From: Acidobacteriota bacterium
Lineage (GTDB): Bacteria; Acidobacteriota; Blastocatellia; Pyrinomonadales; Pyrinomonadaceae
Length of the DNA: 5,497 bases
Reading direction: 5' to 3'
Assembly: GCA_003222835.1 (NCBI GenBank)
Contig: QHXE01000890.1
Location: forward strand, 1-5,497
The notes below the pieces were generated by a model that was not told the DNA's origin, searched no databases, and saw only the letters and a list, made by a program, of their open reading frames with translations. Shown here piece by piece: positions 1 to 5,497 of the stretch. How positions within the stretch are numbered: the first letter of the stretch is position 1; every line of letters starts with the position of its first letter. The translations under genes and the position numbers were made by a program.

Positions 1-980
1 TGATGAGCCAGCACGCGGGTCACGGCAAACGTCAATAGCAGACCTGCACCTGCACCCAGCAGGATGAGCTGCAATCCCATCTGCAGTACCATGCTAAGCA
101 CATGCCAACGAGTGGCGCCAAGAGACATGCGAATTCCGATTTCGCGCGTCTGACGTGACACGGTGTACGCGATCAGGCTGTAGACGCCGAGCCCAACCAA
201 GACCAAACCGATACTCGCAAATACCGCTAGCAGAATCAGGCTAAAACGCGGCTCCGCATAAGAAAAGCGTTTCAGATAGTCCTTGAGACTACCGGTCATG
301 GTAAGCGCTACGTTTCGGTCCACTGCCCAGATCTCCCTCCGCAACGTGTCAAGCATCGGCAGCGGATCGCGTGCGGTTCTAACCAGGACTCCGCGTTCAA
401 AAGACCCCGTAACGGTGTACGGGATAAATACTTCCGGCCGCGGCGGATCCTGAATGCCTTGGTTCTTTGCGTCGGCAACGACACCCACGATTTCGAATAC
501 CGGGTCCGTGACCGGAGGAGTGATGTCGGTCGCCAGCATCTCGAGTGTGAGATTTTGGCCGATTGGATCTTCTTCGCCGAAGTATCTCCGGGCGAGAGTC
601 TGATTAATCACAGCTACCTTGCGAGCATCGTTCACTTCCACTTCGGAGAGCGTGCGTCCGCGGAGCAAACGGATGCCTAGAGTCCGAAAGTATCCTTCAC
701 TCACAAGCTGAAAGATGCCTTCCCACTTCTCTGTGTGGGTCTTACCAGAGATTTCCAGCTCCGTCCGGATGCCGCCGTAAGGTGGTAACGTACTCGCTTC
801 CGTCGCCGATACAACTCCGGGTAAACCTGAGACCCGCTCCAGGAGTGAGCGAAAGAACTGCTGCTTGGCTGCGGCCGTCGCGTATTGCCCGCGCGGAAGC
901 GGAATGCGGGCAACGAGAATGTTGTCGGGCCTCAATCCAAGGTCCACCTCTTGCAAAGCCACGAAGCTGCGCATAAGCAG
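1..980 (-). pseudogene. Displaced C-terminal half of ADOP gene 3 (continues past left edge)
   Basis: Reading from CTG 980 to the left edge gives 326 uninterrupted codons of clear ADOP second-half sequence in a different frame from the N-terminal half. Residues 1-20 are LLMRSFVALQEVDLGLRPDN. About 21-240 are the second periplasmic core (GYFRTLGIRLLRGRTL, VAVINQTLARRYFGEEDPIG, FEIVGVVADAKNQGIQDPP, LRREIWAVDRNVALTM). Helix 247-273 is followed by the FtsX signature TREIGIRMSLGA (149-114) and a further helix at about 302-322. The last 40-50 residues expected for the family lie beyond base 1. No stop interrupts it, so the frameshift is probably recent. The first possible in-frame start, ATG 974, has no visible ribosome-binding site and would begin just after the lost helix. 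This feature accounts for the whole of 1-741, which otherwise holds nothing. Confidence 0.85.
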
Positions 981-2235
981 TCAGAGCGCTGCGCAATTTT
1001 CCGCGTCGAACGGCGACGCCGGCGGAGTCTTTCAACCGTTCGACGATGTCGAGCTTGGCGGTTTGCCAAGCAGGAGCAAGTCCGGCCAGTATGGAGGTAA
1101 AAATCGATATACCTACGCCAAATGCTAGAACGGGCAAGTTCAATCCAATGACCGCCTCATGCGGAATGGTGTCTTGCGGAATGAACATTACCAAGAGCTT
1201 GATGCCAGCATAAGCGACCAAGCAGCCAGCAACCGCTCCCGCTAGTCCCAAAATGACACTCTCAACCAGGAGTTGGCGAACGAGCCTCCACTGGCTTGCA
1301 CCGATAGATGCCCGAACTGCCATTTCTTTTCCCCGGGCTGCGCCGCGCGCCAGGAGCATGTTGGCGACATTGCTGCATGCGATCAGAAGGAGCAATCCAA
1401 CCGCAGCGGCCAGCGTGTACAACGTCTTGCTAAATTGCCCCACTAGGCGGTCGATCCAGGTATCAACCTGAACGCTGAACTGTTTGGGATAATCCTTGGG
1501 ACGCTGCTGCGCAATTTGGTGTGCGATCACATTCACGTCGGCCTGGGCTTGACGGAGAGTCACCCCCGGCTTTAAGTGCGCCTGAAACATGAAGTAACGT
1601 GCCTGGCTGACCGGCCTACCACGATCGAGAACCACCGGAATCCAAAGATCGGAACCGAGCTTGGTGACGCGTGGCGGCATGATTCCTACTAGCGTCGTGG
1701 GCACGCCGTTAAGGGTGAAGGTGCTACCTACGATCTTGGGATCAAGACTGAAACGTCCCGCCCACAGCTTGTATGCCATGAGAAAAACCGGCGGAGCCCC
1801 TGGCTTGTCGTCATCGGGCATCAATGTCCTGCCCAGGAGCGCGGGAACTCCGAGAACCTGGAACATGTTTGCAGTTACATATCCGCCGTTGAACTGCTCG
1901 GTGCCCTCGCCGTTGAAGTAGAGAATGTCCTGACCTGTTCCGCCAATCACCGCGTCGAAGACATGGTTCTGTTCCGCATAATCCAGAAATTCGTCATCGC
2001 GAAAGAATGAACGCCCGCCGGGACGATTGTCGGCATCGTTGTGAATGGTGATCATGACGATGCGCTGCGCATCAACGTAGGGAAATGGCTCCAGCAGCAC
2101 GTTGTCGATCACACTAAAAATGGTCGTGGCCGCGCCGATGCCTAGAGCCAGGGTGATCACTGCCGCCGCGGCAAAACCAGGATTTTTGGCCACCATCCGA
2201 AGGCCATATCGCGCATCCTGAAAGACGATGCTCAT
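742..2235 (-). CDS. ADOP-family permease gene 3, N-terminal half followed by a frameshifted tail (disrupted)
   Basis: The frame is 497 codons, but only residues 1-418 are genuine ADOP sequence. Residues 22-48 are the first helix (ITLALGIGAATTIFSVID), and about 49-270 the periplasmic core (LGRTLMPDDDKPG, LVGIMPPRV, FQAHLKPGVTLRQAQADV). Residues 271-400 are the first FtsX domain (LLLLIACSNVANMLLARGAA, KEMAVRASIGAS, RQLLVESVILGLAGAVAG). It has no prefix domain and begins MSIVFQDARYGLR, as many short-start ADOP proteins do. After GKLRSAL (CTG at 984-982) the protein becomes arginine-, serine- and glycine-rich and unrelated to the family, because about 47 bp are missing and the frame has shifted. 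The homologous second half lies in another frame at 980-1. The tail from 981 down to the stop at 742 is therefore an artefact of the frameshift. The peptide could be made but would be a half-permease with a foreign tail. Confidence 0.85.
   Translation of the reverse strand: MSIVFQDARYGLRMVAKNPGFAAAAVITLALGIGAATTIFSVIDNVLLEPFPYVDAQRIVMITIHNDADNRPGGRSFFRDDEFLDYAEQNHVFDAVIGGTGQDILYFNGEGTEQFNGGYVTANMFQVLGVPALLGRTLMPDDDKPGAPPVFLMAYKLWAGRFSLDPKIVGSTFTLNGVPTTLVGIMPPRVTKLGSDLWIPVVLDRGRPVSQARYFMFQAHLKPGVTLRQAQADVNVIAHQIAQQRPKDYPKQFSVQVDTWIDRLVGQFSKTLYTLAAAVGLLLLIACSNVANMLLARGAARGKEMAVRASIGASQWRLVRQLLVESVILGLAGAVAGCLVAYAGIKLLVMFIPQDTIPHEAVIGLNLPVLAFGVGISIFTSILAGLAPAWQTAKLDIVERLKDSAGVAVRRGKLRSALTAYAQLRGFARGGPWIEARQHSRCPHSASARAIRDGRSQAAVLSLTPGAGLRFTRSCIGDGSEYVTTLRRHPDGAGNLW
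981..984 (-). other. Deletion scar (about 47 bp) in gene 3 removing a membrane helix
   Basis: In gene 1 the matching passage is NAL, then 16 residues of a hydrophobic helix (VVIQVGLALVLLVSSG), then LMIRTF. Gene 3 has SAL (ending at 982), one leftover A at 981, and then LLMRSF from 980 in a different frame. Sixteen codons minus the one remaining base is a 47-bp net loss. In the downstream frame a TGA (983-981) immediately precedes the CTG at 980, so the C-terminal half has no upstream reading frame of its own. An 8-bp direct repeat, TGCGCAGC, flanks the scar at 995-988 and 973-966. Confidence 0.8.
2232..2235 (-). other. ATGA stop/start overlap between genes 2 and 3
   Basis: On the minus strand the gene 2 ending GCA TGA and the gene 3 beginning ATG AGC share the bases ATGA. 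Such overlaps usually allow translational coupling. Gene 2 ends abruptly here inside a domain, so this may be a deletion junction that happens to create the overlap. No strong Shine-Dalgarno sequence is visible upstream of this ATG. Confidence 0.85.
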
Positions 2236-3020
2236 GCTTTCGACTCACATGGCAGCAGCGAGGGCAATGGCTGCCACAAATCTACGTCGCCACTCGGAAA
2301 CCTAAAATTCGCTGGCATAACTCCTATAACGGCGCAGCTTTTGCCATTCAAGATTACAGGTTTACCGATGATCGCTGGATTCGATCCAAAGCGGTCTCGC
2401 CATAAATGGTGACTGAGAATTACAACTTGATCGTGCCCCAGCTCCTGTTCGTCAGGTGAGAATGACCTGCCAAGTACGGGTTGTGTTCCCAGGGCCGCAA
2501 AGAAATCCGATGTCCCCCAACTGACGGAAAGTCTCGCCGGGTCTCCACGTCCCGTTAGCGTTGTTGAACCGAGAGCAAATCCAGCGACATGAGCTAAAGT
2601 TTGGCTCTGATGATATTCAAGGAGTTCCGGCTCCGACGCAGCGAGTTCCGTCAGTCCCCTGGGGGAGAACGTGTTCCAGATCCTGACGATCCGATGGGAA
2701 GTTGGATAAGGAAGAGGTCGCAACAGGAGAGAATCGACGACACCGAAGATTGCTGTCGTTGCGCCAATGCCAATCGCGAGCGTAAGGACGCAGACGATGG
2801 TTAATCCTCGGTTCTTTCGGAGTTGGCGGAAGCCGAATCGCAAGTCTTGCCAGCACGTCTCCACAAAGGATTCCCAGCCGGCGGCGCGGACCACTTCCTT
2901 CGAAACGTCCAAGCTTCCCTGTTCCAACCGGACGGCGCGAAGGGCATCCTTGCGACTCATGCCTTGTTTCATCTTTTCAGCCGCTTCCATCTCCAAGTAG
3001 GCGCGCAGCTCCTCATTCAA
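2232..3020 (-). CDS. Truncated ADOP permease, gene 2: prefix domain, first helix and part of first periplasmic core only (probable pseudogene)
   Basis: The open frame from TTG 3020 gives 262 residues. Residues 1-66 are the helical 'permease prefix' domain (NEELRAYLEMEAAEKMKQG, WQDLRFGFRQLRKNRG). Residues 72-100 are the first membrane helix (LTLAIGIGATTAIFGVVD), and about 101-252 are the N-terminal part of the MacB periplasmic core (LGRSFSPDEQELG, VIGVMPANFRFP, DVDLWQPLP). Normal ADOP proteins have about 800 residues, so both FtsX membrane domains and the second core are absent. It ends in LLPCESKA, which has no family counterpart that I recognise. TTG is unlikely to be the ancestral start: the frame upstream (KDQVDRE) still matches the family, and the real ATG is at 3088 in another frame. 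Restored, the product would be about 285 residues. With one helix and no permease domain, it is unlikely to transport anything alone. The stop overlaps the gene 3 start by ATGA. Confidence 0.8.
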   Translation of the reverse strand: MNEELRAYLEMEAAEKMKQGMSRKDALRAVRLEQGSLDVSKEVVRAAGWESFVETCWQDLRFGFRQLRKNRGLTIVCVLTLAIGIGATTAIFGVVDSLLLRPLPYPTSHRIVRIWNTFSPRGLTELAASEPELLEYHQSQTLAHVAGFALGSTTLTGRGDPARLSVSWGTSDFFAALGTQPVLGRSFSPDEQELGHDQVVILSHHLWRDRFGSNPAIIGKPVILNGKSCAVIGVMPANFRFPSGDVDLWQPLPSLLPCESKA

Positions 3021-3088
3021 CTCCCGGTCGACCTGATCCTTCGAAAGAGTGAGCGAAGGCCGCTCGTTATATTTCGCAGCAAGGACAT
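3017..3088 (-). other. Original 5' end of gene 2, cut off by a 1-bp frameshift (23-codon remnant)
   Basis: An ATG at 3088, 6 bp after the gene 1 stop, begins MSLLRNITSGLRSLFR, which is the typical opening of an ADOP permease-prefix domain. After CGA (3043-3041) the frame runs through a few unrelated codons to a TGA at 3019-3017. Reading AAG from 3041, one base back, gives KDQVDRE and then the gene 2 protein, restoring the expected prefix sequence LFR-KDQVDRELNEEL. The simplest explanation is loss of one A from an ancestral CGAAAGG, now CGAAGG. The purine-rich AAAGAG at 3096-3091 is a weak ribosome-binding candidate and lies very close to the ATG. Confidence 0.75.
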
Positions 3089-3094
3089 GGCTCT

Positions 3095-5497
3095 TTACTC
3101 GTACCTCAGAGCGATCACGGGGTCGACGCGCATCGCGCGGCGCGCAGGGATGTAGCTAGCCAACAGGGCGACTATAACGAGCACGATTGTCACGCCGAGG
3201 AACGTCAGCGGATCGGTTGGTTTCACGCCGTAGAGCAGGCTAGATAGGAAATGCGACAGACCAAGCGCCGCAGCGATACCTGTCGCTACACCAATTAAAG
3301 CGAGCTTCGTTCCCTGCCCCAGGATTAGTCGGAGAATGTATTCCCTCTGCGCGCCGAGGGCCATGCGAATCCCGATTTCGCGGGTGCGCTGTGACACCGA
3401 ATAGGCAATGACGCCATACAACCCGATGGCTCCCAGCAGCAGAGCCATTCCGCCGGCGAGAGACAGCATGACCAGCGTAAACGAAACACGCGCCATGATC
3501 TCGCTCATAAACGCCTGCGAACCCGCGCGTGCGCTACGGATGGCGAACCCTGGCTGGCCCAGAAAAACGTCCGCGTCTGTTATCGGCCAGTAAACCGTGG
3601 CCGGAGCTTCCCGGCTGGTCCCGTCATCGTAGACGTTCCCCACGACGCCTACTATCTGCCGCCAGGCCTTGGGGTTTCCAATTTGTTTCCCAAGTGCATC
3701 CGACGGATTATGCCAATACTCACGCGCGAGGTTCTCCGACACGATAGCCACAGGGCGCTTGTTCAATACGTCGTCCCAGGTTAAATCGCGGCCGGCTACG
3801 ATGGGAATGCCCATGGTCCTGAAAAAGCTTGGCGAAACCCAAAACAACCTGCGAGCCGGCGGGAGCTGACCCTGAAGCATGTGATCCTCTACTTGCACGG
3901 GACCGCTCTCGGCACCAGCATCCATGGGCACGGCCGAACTAAAATCGGCAGAAGAGACGCCAGGAATCGCTTCGATACTGTCGAGAATCGCCTGATCCAT
4001 ACGGACCAGCCGCTCGGGAGCCTTGATCATTTCCGGAGGAAAATGGACATGGAACGTTTCGACTTCAGCTGGCGCCGTGAATCCGGGCTGAACGTGTATC
4101 AAGGCTTGAAAGGTACGGATCATGAGGCCCGAGCTCACGAGCAAAACAAGAGCCAGACCGACCTGGATGACCACCAGCGCGTTACGCGCCCGATGGCGCT
4201 CCCGGCTGGCGCTGACAGAGCGGCCCGTCTCGCGCAATCCAGTCCCCTCGCGAACACCAGCATATCTGAGAGGCAGCATCGAGCCGAACAAGAGACCTGC
4301 CACCATCGTGACGCCTAGGGCAAAGAGCAAGACGAGCCTGTCGATTCCGATGTCATTGAGCCGGGGCAAATCGCTCGGTGCCAAAGCGATCAGGGCCTGT
4401 AAGCCACCATAAGCAAACAGCAAGCCGAGAGCACCGCCAATCACCGCCAGCACGAGGCTTTCGACCAACAAGCCGCCAGCGATACGTCCGGGGCTGCCGC
4501 CCAAAGCCGCTCGAATAGCTAACTCCTGTTGTCGCCCTTGAACTTTGACCAAAAGAAGATTGGCCACGTTTGCACAAGCGATTACCAGCACCAAGCCCAC
4601 CCCACCCACCACAACCCACAAGACCTTGCCTACGTCGCCTATCATGTATTGCTTCAGCGGCTGCAGATTCGGCCCTATCCGCGACTCTTTGAACCAATTG
4701 AGGCGGTGCGACTGCATCTCCGCGGGATCGCCTTGCAGTTCCATTGGTATCATCCGCGCCACGTCCGCACTGGCTTCCGCCAGCGTCACTCCCGGCTTGA
4801 GCCGGGCAACCGCAAAGTAGTTATAGCCCCGCAGCAGTCGAGGCCTGAGAGGCAGCAGCATGCCCAGATTGGTCATGTCCAGGAAGCGAAAGCGTTGCGG
4901 TAGCACGCCGATGATCGTGGTGGGCTTACCATCCACGTCGATCGCTTTCCCGATCACGGAACGGTCACCGCCGAACTTGCTGCGCCAGTAGCCGTAGGTG
5001 ATCATCACTGTGTCCGAGCTGCCCGGCTCATCGTCCGCCCGCGTGAAGGAGCGCCCGAGCAGAGGTGTGACTCCCAGAATTGGGAGCACCTCGTCGGTCA
5101 CGCCGAGAGCCGGCACATGTTCGGGTCGTCCGACGCCCGTGACGTTGGCCGAGTAGAGCGAAGCACCGAAACCCGTATAGTAGAGACCGATGTCCTGGAA
5201 AGTGCGGCTCTGCTCTCGAAAGGTAAAGTAATCCGCTGGACATAAAGGCCAGTTGAACTGGTTGATGCCAGGAAGGTCGAGCCCTACTTCGACGAGTCTG
5301 CCCGGTTGCGGATAGGGCAGAGGCCTGAGCAGCACGCCGTCCACGACACTGAACATGGCAGTCGTCGCGCCGATTCCGAGGGCGAGAGTGAGGACAGCTA
5401 CGGTAGTGAACCCGGGAGATTTGCGCAAAATGCGGACCGTGTAGCGTAGATCTTGGGCGAAGGTCTCGAGGAACATACCGGGACGAATGGCGCGCAC
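3095..5497 (-). CDS. ADOP-family MacB/FtsX-type ABC permease, gene 1 (5' end probably beyond window)
   Basis: This is an inner-membrane permease of the MacB/FtsX superfamily, duplicated ADOP type; the substrate is unknown and no ATPase is encoded nearby. Counting from the ATG at 5476, residues 22-50 form the first membrane helix (LTLALGIGATTAMFSVVDG) and 51-280 the first periplasmic core. Residues 285-400 are the first FtsX domain (ACANVANLLL; QELAIRAALG). Helix 434-452 opens the second half, 470-640 is the second core, and 665-793 is the last FtsX domain with TREIGIRMALGA and the usual ending IPARRAMRVDPVIALRYE. The frame stays open to the right edge. The residues before M1 (VRAIRPG) and just after it (FLETFAQDLRY) align with the prefix-domain end of gene 2 (VRAAGWESFVETCWQDLRF), so the true start is probably upstream and ATG 5476 is only the fallback. 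About 28 residues seem missing at residue 660/661. The TAA lies 6 bp before the next ATG, which suggests an operon. Confidence 0.9.
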   Translation of the reverse strand: MRAIRPGMFLETFAQDLRYTVRILRKSPGFTTVAVLTLALGIGATTAMFSVVDGVLLRPLPYPQPGRLVEVGLDLPGINQFNWPLCPADYFTFREQSRTFQDIGLYYTGFGASLYSANVTGVGRPEHVPALGVTDEVLPILGVTPLLGRSFTRADDEPGSSDTVMITYGYWRSKFGGDRSVIGKAIDVDGKPTTIIGVLPQRFRFLDMTNLGMLLPLRPRLLRGYNYFAVARLKPGVTLAEASADVARMIPMELQGDPAEMQSHRLNWFKESRIGPNLQPLKQYMIGDVGKVLWVVVGGVGLVLVIACANVANLLLVKVQGRQQELAIRAALGGSPGRIAGGLLVESLVLAVIGGALGLLFAYGGLQALIALAPSDLPRLNDIGIDRLVLLFALGVTMVAGLLFGSMLPLRYAGVREGTGLRETGRSVSASRERHRARNALVVIQVGLALVLLVSSGLMIRTFQALIHVQPGFTAPAEVETFHVHFPPEMIKAPERLVRMDQAILDSIEAIPGVSSADFSSAVPMDAGAESGPVQVEDHMLQGQLPPARRLFWVSPSFFRTMGIPIVAGRDLTWDDVLNKRPVAIVSENLAREYWHNPSDALGKQIGNPKAWRQIVGVVGNVYDDGTSREAPATVYWPITDADVFLGQPGFAIRSARAGSQAFMSEIMARVSFTLVMLSLAGGMALLLGAIGLYGVIAYSVSQRTREIGIRMALGAQREYILRLILGQGTKLALIGVATGIAAALGLSHFLSSLLYGVKPTDPLTFLGVTIVLVIVALLASYIPARRAMRVDPVIALRYE
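3494..3499 (-). other. Probable in-frame deletion scar in gene 1 (residues 660/661)
   Basis: Gene 1 reads RSARAGSQAFMSEI and then directly MARVSFTLVML. From the RSAR arginine to the arginine before VSFTL there are 16 residues. The matching interval in gene 3 (RTARDP to RFSLILL) spans 44 residues and contains the LRREIWAVDRNVALTM segment usual for ADOP proteins. Gene 1 therefore lacks about 28 residues, about 84 bp, in frame. The lost part is the end of the second periplasmic core that leads into the last FtsX membrane domain. The exact breakpoint may shift by a few codons. Confidence 0.6.

Noticed and set aside
459..680. Plus-strand frame of 73 codons in the left part, where no long minus-strand start-to-stop frame is called
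   Set aside because: The minus strand here encodes the second periplasmic core of gene 3 in an open, displaced frame, which explains the region better.
1..2235. Gene 3 as a functional two-polypeptide split permease
   Set aside because: The split removes a whole membrane helix, the N-terminal part carries a long nonsense tail, and the C-terminal part has no good start site. A natural split would be cleaner.
3036..3045. Programmed -1 ribosomal frameshift at the start of gene 2
   Set aside because: The site (UUU CGA AGG) is not a slippery heptamer, and I saw no obvious downstream stem-loop. The gene is also truncated further on, so simple mutation or sequencing error is more likely.
2823..3155. 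Plus-strand frame of 110 codons spanning the gene 1/gene 2 junction
   Set aside because: It runs antisense to the end of gene 1 and the prefix domain of gene 2, both of which match known family sequence. The plus-strand product has no recognisable features.
3881..4318. Plus-strand open frame of 145 codons, and a similar one of 124 codons at 4529-4903
   Set aside because: Both lie entirely opposite the well-conserved coding sequence of gene 1, have charged low-hydrophobicity translations with no recognisable domain, and show no start signals. They are antisense shadows.
5309..5392. Repeated DNA similarity between the first-helix regions of the three genes (5392-5309, and the corresponding positions in genes 2 and 3)
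   Set aside because: This reflects homology of the paralogous LTLALGIGATTA helix, not a separate repeat element.
1..5497. Mobile elements, tRNA or other RNA genes, CRISPR repeats, promoters or terminators
   Set aside because: I saw no transposase, inverted-repeat ends, cloverleaf sequence, regularly spaced repeats or terminator hairpin. The genes are packed too tightly to leave regulatory space, and the operon promoter is probably right of the window.

Overview
The window is one block of minus-strand coding DNA with essentially no free intergenic space. It reads from the right edge to the left edge as three tandem genes for large MacB/FtsX-type ABC permeases. All three look like the 'acidobacterial duplicated orphan permease' (ADOP) family: about 800 residues, two repeats of periplasmic MacB core plus FtsX permease domain, usually without a partner ATPase gene next door. 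Tandem ADOP paralogues with the short N-terminal 'permease prefix' are typical of Acidobacteriota and some other soil bacteria. I infer an acidobacterium-like, moderately GC-rich genome. The sequence alone does not prove the taxon.

Layout, in the direction of transcription. (1) 5497-3095: ADOP gene 1, the only copy with both halves in one continuous frame. Its start is probably beyond the right edge, and it appears to lack about 28 residues just before its last membrane domain. (2) 3088-2232: ADOP gene 2. It has a recognisable prefix domain, but one base is missing near codon 16, which separates the first 16 codons from the rest. The protein then stops in the first periplasmic domain, so about two thirds of a normal ADOP is absent. 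(3) 2235-1: ADOP gene 3, whose ATG overlaps the gene 2 stop (ATGA). Its N-terminal half is normal up to residue 418. There about 47 bp are missing, removing a membrane helix and shifting the frame. The C-terminal half continues as open, clearly homologous sequence in another frame to the left edge of the window.

The main message is that this is not three intact transporters. It is a tandem permease array in which one copy is near complete and two are broken by three different lesions: a 1-bp loss, a large terminal truncation and a ~47-bp loss. The lesions can be mapped by comparing the paralogues with each other inside the window. No ATPase, RNA gene, mobile element, CRISPR array, promoter or terminator was found. 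Plus-strand open frames are shadows of the minus-strand genes. The stretch at 1-741, which has no long start-to-stop frame on the minus strand, is the displaced 3' part of gene 3 and is not intergenic.
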